A DNA stretch of 64,000 nt from Medicago truncatula (taxonomy: Eukaryota; Streptophyta; Magnoliopsida; Fabales; Fabaceae): positions 9,248,001 to 9,312,000 of the forward strand of contig NC_053046.1 of the NCBI RefSeq assembly GCF_003473485.1, written 5' to 3'. This document shows, one piece after another, positions 36,360 to 47,451 of the stretch. The first letter of the stretch is position 1, and the number at the start of each line of letters is the position of its first letter. The position numbers and the translations under genes are program-made. Below the pieces are notes generated by a model. The model did not search any database. It saw only the letters and a program-made list of their open reading frames with translations, and was not told where the DNA came from.

Positions 36360-37789
36360 TATTAGTAACTAGGGACGAAGCATGTGTCGATATATGATAG
36401 TAATTGCACGGATGCTGGAAATCCAACGTGACAGAAAAGAATTTTATTTTATATTTTTGGTGCCATAATGTGACAGACTGTGTTGATATGATGAATAATT
36501 CACAAAGATTAATGCTATATAACACAACATATTTGTCGCACTATATGCACGAAGCATTGACTATTTGTCTTTTTCTTCTTAATTAATGGTTTTCAATAAT
36601 GAGATCCCTTGTGTGTTTTTTTTCTTTTCTTTTCAAAAATTGTTTGCTTCTTTATTTTATTTTATTTTTATGTAAAATTGATATTATATTTGTCTCGAAA
36701 TATAGGACCTTTTTATCAAATTTAAGGGAACTAAGAAAGTCAATAGTAGTATTAAATTTGTATATAAATTATTATTGTTTTTACAATTTTATTTTTAAGA
36801 GAGAGTTAGTTTATGTTTTCAATATAATAACTTCCTCTCTTATTAACTTATCAAAAATTAATAATTTTTTTAAGATAAAATAAAAATAATTTGTACCATG
36901 TTTAATTATTTTCAATTGAAATAAAATTGAAAACAATAACAATATATAAAGAGACGGTAAGCAAATTTGATAGTATTTTAGCATTTTTCATTCACAAAAT
37001 TAATTTTTGTTAATTCTTCTTCTGCCGAACTGTTTCCCCCCTCTTTTTTTTTTTCTTTTTTTTTTTTTTTTCCTTTCAGGATTTAAGACCCGGACTATGA
37101 CCGGGTTCTTCTTAACTCCCGATCCATTCAATGCTTGATATGCTTTTTTTCTATTACATTTTATACAATATAATTTAGGTTTTTTAAATTATGGTTGAAC
37201 ATCCTATTAATCCAAATTCAAACAATGTCGAAGTTTCCATTGTTGTGAAATCAAATATTGTTGTTGTTTCCGTTGATGTGAAACTAAAGGATGTTGATGA
37301 TTTTTTTTGAACTCATCCTGAATGTTAAGTTGATTAACACTTTTCATTATGTTTTGTTGATGAATTCCACCTATAAAACCAATCACTATAAAATTCCATT
37401 TTTTACATACTTATTTAGAACATTATACAGAGTTCCTCCGTAAAAAAAGTAGCTCAAAATTTTATTATTAGGTGCAAATTTTCATTAATATGATTTTGAA
37501 ATTTTGATTTTAGAAAAATTCATATTTAATTCATTACATGTTAAAAAAACTAAAAGATTTTATAAAAGTGTCTTACGATGTTATGAACATGTTTATAAAA
37601 AATATTTCAAAAATTTAGAAGTTTAAGCATAATTAAACAAATTTTAATTTAATAAGGACTAAAACTACGTGCTAATTTTTTTTATAGGGACCAAAATCTA
37701 TCACTTTTTTTTATGAGGACTAAAAACGAAATTTAGTATATTTATATGGACTAAAAACTTAATTAACCCTTGTTTTTATAACATCTCAA

Positions 37790-38460
37790 AAAGATGATAA
37801 TTTCACTTGGATACTACAATCGTGTCTTGATCTTTTGAAGTCTAAAGATAATATGCCAAAGGTGATTGTAATTGACAGAGATACCACACTAATTAACGTT
37901 GTTGCAAAGTATTCCTTAAATCTACCACTTTACCGTATCGATTTCATATTTCAAAAAACGTGAGAGCAAGATGGAAGATGAGCTGCAAAATCAAATCTAA
38001 GGATACCAAAATTGTAAATGTCAAAGAGAAAGATTCCTAAGACGTGGATGATGAAGAGAAGGATATGAAAGAGGTGAAGTCCATGAAGTTAATTAAAAAC
38101 ATCATGAAAGTGTGGGGAAATATGATTGAATCCTCTTCGAAGGAACCATTTGTTGAATCCATTGTGCAATTCCGAGAGGTGTGTAGGAACTACTCAAAGT
38201 TCCTCAACTATGTTGAAAATAACATATTAAATACCTTTAAGAAAAAGATTGTAAAGGACATGGACAACCCATGTCTTACCTCTTGGTAAAATAACCACTA
38301 ACACAGTTGAATCTGCTCATGTAATGTTGAAAAAATATTTGAAGGATAGTAAGGGAGATTTGGTCAAAGTTTGGGAGGTAATGAACAATATGTTATAATT
38401 ACAGTTTATTGAGATACATGCATCTTTTGGGAAAAGTGGTACTGTTTTTGGAACATAGAT
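37790..38460 (+). pseudogene. MULE transposase relic
   Basis: With frame corrections the translation follows a plant MULE-type transposase. It starts DNFTWILQSCLDLLKSKD, then MPKVIVIDRDTTLINVVAKY, where the DRD carries a conserved acidic residue of the DDE core. After about 200 bp of drift come VWGNMIESSSKEPFVES, FREVCRNYSKFLNYVE and a region with TVESAHVMLKKYLKDSKGD, the conserved C-terminal block around the last catalytic Glu. Several stops and a frameshift (near 38288) kill it. N-terminus and ends of the element were not found. Confidence 0.75.
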
Positions 38461-40044
38461 ACCGAGACAAATTATTGTACTCGAGTTTTGGTCTTTCAAG
38501 TTTCTAGAGTTGTGTATGAACATCTTGTGCTTATTATGAAGAGATTGTTAAGGATGATTATGACGTATACTCCATGTTTTCGACGATGGTTAGTGAAGTT
38601 GAAGTGTTATATTTGTCGTTTTTTTTTTCTCCTTCAAATTTCAAGTGTCCAAAATGTCAGTAGAGTTTTATTTAGGTTTCTTAAATTGTGTTGTAATTTT
38701 TGTTTATGTTTGTTATTGAAAATACTCTATGATTCGGTTTGTTACATCCGATCCAATTGTAACTAAACCTCAGGATTGCTCGAGTTCTAACGATAAGAAT
38801 AAAGCAATCAGGAGCTAGGAATCAAATGTGGCACTTTAGAAATTTCAAGGGGTCTGTGAGCAATCCAAGGTGCATATTGAGTAGTTTTCTCATATTTATA
38901 CAATCCACCCCACCTTTTATACCAAGCAAAACAGACTATTCCATCAGGCCAAACACATATTAATAGCTCTAGGTTTCACTACCTTTTAAAAAAAAAAACT
39001 CTCTAGGATGCGCCCAATGTGAATTCTTTTCTCATCCTCCTTGCTTCTCATGCGCCATATTTTTAAAATGCAAAAAATTATAAGCATAGGAGGTGTTTGG
39101 ATTATAAACTCATTTTGAATTATAAAATCTGATGGCATTTTTGAAAATTTGAAGGATGCATGAGAAGTAAAGAGGATGAGAAAAGAATTTATCACATTAT
39201 ACTTATGTCATCAAAAACACAATTTTATTTTTCAAATTCGTCAATTTTGGAGACTTGTTTCGTTGAAATAAAAGATTTGTTGAAAAATAAAATCTATTCT
39301 AATCGAAGGTCATTTAGGAATCACAATATTAAATAGAGTAAAGTAGAAATACTTGTTTATAGTACGAAACACCTAACATGAGTTTTTATGTTACTAACTC
39401 TATCGGAGAAAGTAAAAAGTTGAATTACATATTTTTAAGAAAATCAAAACAATATTTATTGAATTGTTAGAGTACATTGAATACCATCACATATTCAATA
39501 TCGTTTGAAAGTAAAAGATGAATTTGCAAGCACACACAAATCACCCAAGTTGATAGAATACATAGACAAAATGCCTAGAAATACTATCATAAAATCAAAG
39601 CGATTGAAATACACATGCATTCAGATCTACAACGTTGACACCCACGTAATTGATTGAAACTAATCTTTCAATAAGATCCAAACAAATACCACAAGAAGGT
39701 GGAAATCAAACAACACAATACAAGACGACGAACAACATAATGTCTTACTCAGACGATGAAATCACAAAAAAAAACACGAGAAAAATAATTGATTTATGTG
39801 GAAACCACTTATTTAGATTAAAAGAAGGAAAAAGATAACAGTGAATGATTATACTGTAAAAAATGACCCAAAACCACCCATGTCCGGCGAGTTCAGAAGA
39901 AAGAGAACTTAAAATGAATGTGATGTTTCTCTCCTTAAGGGTGTGTTTGGTTTGGAAGAAAAATTGAAAAGAGAAAAATATGTAAGAGAGATGTTGAGAA
40001 GAGAGAAAAAGATGAGAAATAGAGAAGACTTGTATTGTTTAGTA
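38461..40044. other. Gene-free stretch
   Basis: Nothing recognised beyond AT-rich text. Short open frames have no protein-like composition. GTGTGTTTGGTTTGG near 39942 is a text often seen at legume MITE ends, but no partner end was fixed. Confidence 0.5.
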
Positions 40045-41561
40045 CTACCTCCGTCCCTAATTATAAGGCCCTTTTGAAAAAATAACGGGAATTAAGATAG
40101 TGGATATTTGTATTAAATATGTTTGTAATTACTATTGTTTTTACAATTTTATCCTTTAAAAAATAGGGTTGGCTTATGTTTTCAACATTCTATTTATTGC
40201 TGATCGAAGAAAAAGATGTATAATAAATAGGGGCATGTATGTAAAGAAATAATTAATGTAGTTGGAAATAGAAAAGGGGTCTTATAAAAAGGGAAAAAAA
40301 ATTCTCAAAAAGGTCATATAATTAGGGTGGCATTTAGAATACACAAGTGAAATTTTTTGTGTATCATACCCAAATTTGCTTTTCACCATTGATATAATAT
40401 TAAACAATTCAATGGCCAAGATTGAAGAATGAGTACTTGTTTAGTGGGTTTGTTGTTCAATTGTTGGTATTTGCAAATGTGGTGTCCAACTAATAATAGA
40501 ATTGCATTGATGCATTTGTGAAAACAATTGTTAAATAAAAAAAATATGAAAATTGAATTCTAAAAAAAGCAATAATCGGGAAAAAAAGGTTCATATTATT
40601 CTTTTTTATTTTTTTGAAAGAAAGTTCATATTATTCTATTAAATACCTAAATTTAAAAATATTGTTGAAACTGCTACTAAAAAAAATTATTATTGAAAAT
40701 ATAAGGATTAAGCTTCTTTTTTTTTTTTTGACAGATAAAAGAATTAAACTAAAAATCATTGATAGGGAAATATCATTCATTTGAGTGAGTCATCGATATA
40801 AAAAAATAAAACAAAATTACTACCCCTAATAAAAACAAAGAAAAAAAAAATCAGATATGGGGAATAATATTATGAACTAAATGGGTATTTCTTTCTCAAT
40901 CCATCTCAATAATAACAGTTCTCCCCTAAAAAAGAAATTGTCTTCGCCCTTAATAAAAAAACAACTATGTTTTCCAAATCAATCTCAAAAACCCCAAAAT
41001 TTTGAACTTCCATATAACAAACAAGGTGGAAAGATCATGAGCACAATCAAACCAATTTCTGAAAAATTAACAAATTTGTGGATTAAAAAAATTCTTTAAG
41101 GTTCTTTCAAAGACACCCATGAAAAAGCTGAATTTGAGATGATTTATGATTAAATAATTTGAAGAAAAGGCTTGAATGTGAAAGTGGAGTATTAAAATCA
41201 TGGCCGAAGAGATGAGCGAGATTGAAAAATAGAGAGGAAAAATGTGCTTAATTCTCATTGCATAGAGGAGAAGGAGCAGGACGATGGTAGACAGATGGAG
41301 AGAAGAGACTGACTTTCTGGATAGGAAGAAATTAATCCTATAATTTATTAAATGTGAAAAAGGGAAAATCCTTTGGCAATTGTAGAATAGTTAAAAATAT
41401 TAGAGTGAACTTATGATGTAAATTAAATAACTTAAAGGTGAAATCTATAAAGGATGTTATCGGTAAAACTTTCTATAGCAGGTAAAAGAAAACTGTGTAT
41501 GATACACAAATTCATTAACTTGTGTAGGTTAAACGTCACCTATAATTAGGGACGGAGGTAG
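40045..41561. mobile_element. Stowaway-like MITE interrupted by a MULE-like element
   Basis: Left terminus CTACCTCCGTCCCTAATTAT at 40045. The right terminus ends at 41561 and reads the same on the other strand (CTACCTCCGTCCCTAATTAT). TA flanks both ends (40043-40044 and 41562-41563). Without the 1215-bp insert at 40326-41540 and one copy of its target duplication the MITE is about 290 bp, like its sister at 36010-36280. Confidence 0.9.
40326..41540. mobile_element. MULE-like non-autonomous element nested in the MITE
   Basis: A perfect 9-bp target duplication, TATAATTAG, lies at 40317-40325 and 41541-41549. Terminal inverted repeats exceed 45 bp with mismatches: GGTGGCATTTAGAATACACA on the left against GGTGACGTTTAACCTACACA from the right, then shared TTTGTGTATCATAC. 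The 9-bp duplication and G-rich ends fit Mutator-like elements. The interior (including 40881-41260) has no transposase; short open frames are not recognisable genes. Confidence 0.9.
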
Positions 41562-42639
41562 TATAAGAGAAAGAAAAAAGAAATAGAAGATAAATAAATG
41601 TTATTATTTTTTTATAAAAACAAAAATAATCTTGATAAGACAACATTATAATTTATGATTAATTAAAAACCAATAACATATCATACTTTTTTGTCTTCTT
41701 CCCTCTTTCTTCTCACTTTTAAAGAGAAAACAAAAGCATGTGACTCATCATTTATTCTTCTCTCTTCTCAATTTCTCTTCTTATCAAACGAGAGATATCT
41801 CAAACTTCTCTTCTCTATCTCTCTCCTCTATTTCTTTGAAACCAAATAAAGGCTAAAAATCCTATGATAGGTTAAAATTCCAATTATGTCAAATTACATA
41901 TAATCTAATATTATAAAATTCAGTCAATCCGTGACTATAATTTGAATGTATTGAAAATGCAAAAGAAATTTTTACAAAAGAAGATTACACTATTTAGACA
42001 CGACATAATATACAAATATCGAAATGGTAAATTTGATTTAACGTATATGTAAATTTAGTGCATAACAATTAAAAAGTTATTGTAATCTTGCACAATTTTA
42101 GTCAAATTAAGCTAAGCCTGATGCAGTAAAGGTGTATAATTAAATAATTTTTTTGACGTTTTGTATAAATTATTAGTAAAAGTACTTGAAAAAAAGTAAA
42201 ATATTAGTAAAAGTATAAGGCCAGGTATAGTGAAGATGTAATTGGGCAAAGCCCAAAATGATACCTCGATGGATTGGATATTCAATATCTTGAGAAACTC
42301 TATTTCCGTCTCATATTGCTCAAAATTGGGGAAAAAGTAGGGGTGGCAAAATGGATGGATTGGATGGATATAAATTTGGATCCTAATGGATGGATCAAAA
42401 AAGGTCCATTAGTCCATTACAATCCAATATTCTTTTTTTTTTTTTTAAAAAAACCATTAAGTCCATCCAATTAGAATAAAATCCATCTAATCCATCCATT
42501 ATTAGATTTTAATGGATGGCTAATCCATCCGATCCATAAATCAAAGTGTATAATTTTTTTTTAAAGTGTATTATTTTTTTTATAGGTGAATTAGTTTTTT
42601 TAAAGTGTATTATTTTTTTTGATAGGTGTATTATCAAAA

Positions 42640-43312
42640 AAAACTTATCTTATACAAAAAAACTTATTACGATCTCTTTTTAAAAAAAATAACAGTTCAT
42701 TTATGCAAAACAACTTATTAGGATCTCTTTTGAAAAACAGCTTATTTATGCAAAACAACTTATTTTGATCTCATTTTCAAAAACAGCTTATTCAAAACAG
42801 CTCATTTAAGCAAAACAACTTAATCTGATCTCATTTTCAAAAACAACTTATTTATGAAAAAACAGATTATTTCGATATCATTTTCAGAAACAGCTTATTC
42901 AAAAAAACTTATTTATTAAAAAATGCTTATTATGATCTCATTTTCAAAAACAGCTTATTCAAAACAACTTTTTTTATGCAAAACAACTTATTTCGATCTC
43001 ATTTTCATAAACAACTTATTCAAAACAGCTTATTTATGCAAAATAGCATATTATGATCTCATTTTCAAAAATTGCTTATTCAAAACAGCTTAATTATGCA
43101 AAACAACTTTTTATGATCTCATTTTCTAAAACAGCTTATTCAAAACAACTTATTTATGCAAAACAGCTTATTTCGATCTCATTTTCAGAAACAACTTATT
43201 CAAAACAACTTATTTATTAAAAGCTGCTTATTATGCTCTCATTTTCAAAAACAGCTTATTCATGAAAAACAACTTATTTATGAAAAATAGCTTATTTCGA
43301 TCTCATTTTCAG
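42640..43312. repeat. 60-bp tandem array, left arm (about 11 units)
   Basis: Units contain AACAGCTTATT, TATGCAAAACAACTTATTT and CGATCTCATTTTCA. They are internally built from 15-bp subunits (CAAAACAGCTTATT-like). It is the reverse complement of the right arm. Unit lengths vary slightly and the first units are the most diverged. Confidence 0.88.
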
Positions 43313-44690
43313 TAATAAGCTGTTTTGCATGAATAAGCTGTTTTTGAAAATGAGATCGTAATAAGCTGTTTTGCATAAATAAGTTGTTTTTGAAAATGAG
43401 ATATTAACAAGCTGTTTTACATAAATAAGCTGTTTCGAATAAGTTGTTTATGAAAATGAGTTCATAATAAGCTGTTTTGCATAAATAAGCTGTTTTGCAT
43501 GAATAAGCTAGTTTTGAAAATGAGATCATAATAAGCTGTTTGGCATAAATAAGTTATTTTGAATAAGCTGTTTTTGATAATGAGATCATAATAAGCTGTT
43601 TTGCATAAATAAGCTGTTTTGAATAAGCTGTTTTTGAAAATGAGATATTAATAAGCTGTTTTGCATATAAAATATTTTTTTGAAAATGAGATCGTAATAA
43701 GTTGTTTTCCATAAATACGTTGTTTTGAATAAGCTGTTTTTGATAATGAGATCATAATAAGCTGTTTTGCATAAATAAGCTGTTTTGAATAAGTTGTTTT
43801 TGAAAATGAGATATTAATAAGCTGTTTTGCATAAATAATATTTTTTTGAAAATGAGATCGTAATAAGTTGTTTTGCATAAATAAGTTGTTTTTAATAAGC
43901 TGTTTTTGAAAATGAGATCATAATAAACTGTTTTGCATAATTAAGTTGTTTTGAATAAGTTGTTTCTGAAAATGAGATCGAAATAAGTTGTTTATGAAAA
44001 TGAGTTCATAATAAGCTGTTTTGCATGAATAAGCTAGTTTTGAAAATGAGATCATAATAAGCTGTTTGACATAAATAAGTTGTTTTGAATAAGCTGTTTT
44101 TGATAATGAGATCATAATAAGCTGTTTTGCATAAATAAGTTGTTTTGAATAAGCTGTTTTTGAAAATGAGATATTAATAAGCTGTTTTGCATAAATAATA
44201 TTTTTTTTTTTGAAAATGAGATCGTAATAAGTTGTTTTGCATAAATAAGTTGTTTTGAATAAGCTGTTTTTGAAAATGAGATCATAATAAGCTGTTTTGC
44301 ATAATTAAGTTGTTTTGAATAAGCTGTTTTTGAAAATGAGATCGAAATAAGCTGTTTTTGAAAATGAGATCATAATAAGCTATTGTGCATAATTAAGCTG
44401 TTTTGAATAAGTTGTTACTGAAAATGAGATCGAAATAAGCTGTTTTGCATAAATAAGTTGTTTTTGAAAATGAGATATTAATAAGTTGTTTTGCATAAAT
44501 AAGTTGTTTTTGAAAATGAGATCATACTAAGCTGTTTTGCATAAATAAGCTGTTTTGAATGAATAAACTGTTTTTGAAAATGAGATCATAATAAGTTGTT
44601 TTTCATAAATAAGTTGTTTTGAAAATGAGATCGTAATAAGTTGTTTTGCATAAATAAGTTGTTTTTGAAAATGAGATATTAATAAGCTTT
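43313..44690. repeat. 60-bp tandem array, right arm (about 23 units)
   Basis: Units read AATAAGCTGTTTTGCATA, AATAAGTTGTTTTG, AATAAGCTGTTTTTG, then AAAATGAGATCAT: three copies of a 15-bp word plus a 13-15-bp spacer. Orientation flips at about 43312 relative to the left arm. Open frames here are by-products of the 15-bp period, not genes. Confidence 0.88.
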
Positions 44691-44986
44691 TTTATTTAAA
44701 TAGTTTAGTTAAAAAAAATAAGGTGATAATAAAAAATATAATTATTTAAATAAAAAAGATTAATAATTTTTGAAGATATCCATTGGACTTTTTTTAATTT
44801 AAAGAGGTGATCCATTGGATTTTTAAAATAAGGTGGATGGATCAAATCCTTCCATAGTTTTTAATGGATGGATCAAATCCAATCCATTTACAATTTTTTG
44901 TTGTTGGATGGATTGGATGGATTTTGTAGTGGATGGATTGGATGGATATGGATCTGATGGATCATATTATCATCCCTAGAAAAAAG

Positions 44987-45250
44987 TCCACTAGAATGTA
45001 GCTTTTGATAGGTTTTTAGAGTAAAACCGGTGCTATCAAAATCAAACGATAGCTTGAGATTAGTGAGGGACTTTGCAGCAATACGAGGGCGGATAGAGCC
45101 TCATCATTCAATCGTTTCAGCCTTGGATCATCAAAAGAAAAAAAAAAACTATTATCTTAGCTTATGAAAAAACAAACATATTAATTCATTTTAAGTCAAG
45201 TAGCATATGTAGACACCCGAAACTAATGATCAGAGAGAGTTGACATTCAA
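44987..45250. other. Spacer between the hAT-like and Harbinger elements
   Basis: No gene. The last part (from about 45206) is the first copy of a local repeat (GACACCCG, then GAGAGAGTTGACATTCAA) that also occurs near 46665-46755 and hosts the Harbinger insertion. Confidence 0.5.
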
Positions 45251-45253
45251 TAA

Positions 45254-46559
45254 GACCATGTTCAATGGTAATGTTGAATGCAACTTTCAATATATGGTTT
45301 TGCTCCAATGGGATGAGAGAAGTGTTGAACACATTCAACATGTTGAAACTATCTACCATAGGGACACGTGGTGAGATTTTGTTGGGCAAGAATGGCGCGT
45401 GTGCATTATTTCACATACTATTTACTTTAATAATTATCCTCACTGTGTGTCCATTATTTCACATACTATTTGCTTTAATAATTATCCCCACTGTTTGCTT
45501 TAATACAATACAATAACTTTTTTCGAATTCGTCAGTGTCAACCACACAATGTACTTATATAAGGACTCATATATACTTCCAATTTCACAAATCTCATTTT
45601 TATCTACTTCCAATTTCACAAATCTCATTTATATCTACTTCCAATATCACAAAAAAACTATTCAATCTACTTCCAAAAAACTATCAATGGATCCTTTTGA
45701 TATCGAAGTCTACTAACAAAAACGTTATATTGAAGACACTTATATCGTCTACCAATTTATTCAGCGTCGAAAAAATTAGAGGAAGATAGTGCATCTGGTA
45801 CTAGAAAATATTTCAATAGAGATCATGGAGCGGCAAACCAAAGAATAATTGACGACTACTTTGCCAATGAGCCTACATATGACGATGCAATGTTTCGTCG
45901 TCGGTACCGGATGCAAAAACACGTTTTCCTTCGAATCGTTAAAGACCTTTCAAGTAGTGATAACTATTTCACCCAGCGAGTTGATGCAGCCAATATAGAA
46001 GGTATATCACCCTTAGAAAAATGTACCACAACAATGCGAATGTTAGCATATGGTGTGGCATCAGATGCGGTCGATGAATACATCAAAATAGGAAGTGGTA
46101 CAACATTGGAGTGCTTACTTAGATTCTGCAAAGGAATCATACGATTGTATGAGCAAGTGTACTTGAGAGCACCAACGCAAGATGACCTGCAAAGAATACT
46201 ACATGTTAGTGAAATGCGGGGGTTCCCAGGGATGATCAGGAGTATTGACTGCATGCACTGGGAGTGGAAAAATTGTCCTAAAGCATGGGAAGGTCAATTT
46301 ACCAGGGGGTATTTTACAAAATTTTGTTTTTCCAAAAAAACTAAAAAATAAATTGTTAATTGTATTATTTTAATTTAATTATAATCGATAATTGTAATTT
46401 TATGTTATTATAAAAACAAAATATAAAATTAAATAAGAATAAGAAATAAAAAGTGGTGGGGTAGAGTGTTGAATGAGTGTTAAATAAGAGAGAAAAATGA
46501 TGTGGAGTGTTGGGAATTGAAAAAGTGGATGTTGAAAGAAAAAATCATTGTACATGGTC
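45254..46559 (+). mobile_element. PIF/Harbinger element, internally deleted
   Basis: Ends GACCATGTTCAATGGTAATG (left) and GACCATGTACAATGATTTTT (right, other strand), with TAA duplicated at 45251-45253 and 46560-46562. The TAA target and the transposase type both point to PIF/Harbinger. A neighbouring copy of the host repeat at 46737-46772 has TAA but no insert, giving an empty site. Length 1306 bp; part of the transposase and any second (Myb-like) gene are missing. Confidence 0.9.
45687..46351 (+). pseudogene. Truncated PIF/Harbinger transposase (DDE, HARBI1-like)
   Basis: A start MDPFDIEVY runs straight into a stop. From about 45765 an open frame reads without interruption to 46351, including KYFNRDHGAANQRIIDDYF, FRRRYRMQKHVFLRIV, SPLEKCTTTMRMLAYG, SDAVDEYIKIGS, RGFPGMIRSIDCMHWEWKNC and KAWEGQFTRG. 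This is the N-terminal half of plant HARBI1-like nucleases. The D in SIDCMHWEW is the first catalytic acid. Homology ends at QFTRG, and the frame then runs 14 residues into AT-rich DNA. The second D and the E of the DDE triad are lost. The protein would not be catalytic. Confidence 0.88.
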
Positions 46560-46562
46560 TAA

Positions 46563-46894
46563 GATTCGACTATAAGAGTATCATGTACAATATCTAAAGG
46601 GTGTCTATCAACATTTTCTTTTGAACATAATATATATAGACACTCAACCACCATATATAGACACCCGTCCGTCCGCCCATGTAGCATCTGATTCGGCCCT
46701 ACATGACCTCACATAATGTATAACCAATGATAAGAGAGAGTTGACATTCAATAAAACTCGATTGCATGAGTATCATGTACAATATCTAAAGGTGTCTATC
46801 ACTATTTTATCTTGAATACCAATATATACACACTCAATCATCTCTTTAACACCCTAATCGCACATGACTCAAGACAATGATGATTAATGTTAAA
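46563..46894. repeat. Host repeat around the Harbinger insertion
   Basis: The text GTATCATGTACAATATCTAA plus GGTGTCTATC occurs after the Harbinger element (46578-46608) and again at 46767-46799. The preceding GAGAGAGTTGACATTCAATAA occurs before the element (45233) and at 46734. So one repeat copy is interrupted and the other is not. A third, more diverged copy may lie near 47064-47150. Confidence 0.75.
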
Positions 46895-47056
46895 GATGAA
46901 TGATATTTGTACAATAAATTTTAAACAATTTTTATGACAATCATTTTTACTCCTTTTTGATTGGACAATGACAATAGAGAGAAAGAAGAAGAGAGAGAAT
47001 ACAAATATAATAGTTATTTAAAAGTTATAAAAATAATTATTCAAATATTATTTCTC
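46895..47056. mobile_element. MITE, GATATTTGTACAAC family, second copy
   Basis: Left GATGAATGATATTTGTACAA, right end (other strand) GAGAAATAATATTTGAATAA. The interior has ATTGGACAATGACAATAGAG and AAAGAAGAAGAGAGAGAA, as in the sister copies at 12094-12315 and 49504-49692. Confidence 0.6.
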
Positions 47057-47451
47057 AATATTAAAAGAGAATTGACACACAATCACACTCGGCTGCACAT
47101 GAATGTCACACGTAGTACAAAATATAAAGGGCATCTACCAATTTTTTTCTTCTTCTCTTGTTTAAGACCGTTCCCAAAATCCAATATTCATATTCATTAA
47201 ATGCATGATTCTTTTTGTTGCCACCGCTTCCCAACTTCACTATTTATAATTTTAGTTACGTTATTCCAAGGTGGTAGTTGAAAAAATCGTTTGCAGTTAA
47301 CTGATGAGATACATAGGACAAAGTCACGATGTCATGTCAAATTCTAGCAAACTACTCTTCTTTCTTACCAACCACTTGACACTTGCTACAATAACCATTA
47401 TAGTTATCTCAATAAATTTATGGTGAAAACTCTCATACTCTACAAATTATG

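Larger units (their letters stand above)
35401..37789. other. Gene-free stretch with repeats
   Basis: No gene recognised. It holds a 79-bp direct repeat pair (35736 and 36281), a Stowaway-like MITE between them, long T runs near 37045-37070, and a small ACCCGG/CCGGGT hairpin near 37089-37106. Confidence 0.55.
42338..44978. mobile_element. hAT-like non-autonomous element packed with opposed tandem repeats
   Basis: Left end TAGGGGTGGCAAAATGGATG; right end on the other strand TAGGGATGATAATATGATCC. TAGGG(A/G)TG is the typical hAT (Ac-like) terminus. Flanks GGAAAAAG (42330-42337) and GAAAAAAG (44979-44986) form an 8-bp target duplication with one difference, the hAT length. Subterminal zones at both ends are dense in GGATGGAT and ATCCATCC, as hAT transposase-binding repeats often are. 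The 2.0-kb interior is two opposed 60-bp repeat arrays (separate entries). No transposase gene is present, so mobility would need one supplied in trans. Confidence 0.82.

Noticed and set aside
43648..44115. Two minus-strand open frames of 65-76 codons with repeated KQLI/SFSKTAYS words
   Set aside because: They lie wholly in the 60-bp array; the 15-bp subunit is a multiple of three and keeps a frame open by chance.
42640..44690. CRISPR-like regular repeats
   Set aside because: Units are contiguous and similar throughout, without unique spacers, in a plant nuclear context; it is a tandem array.
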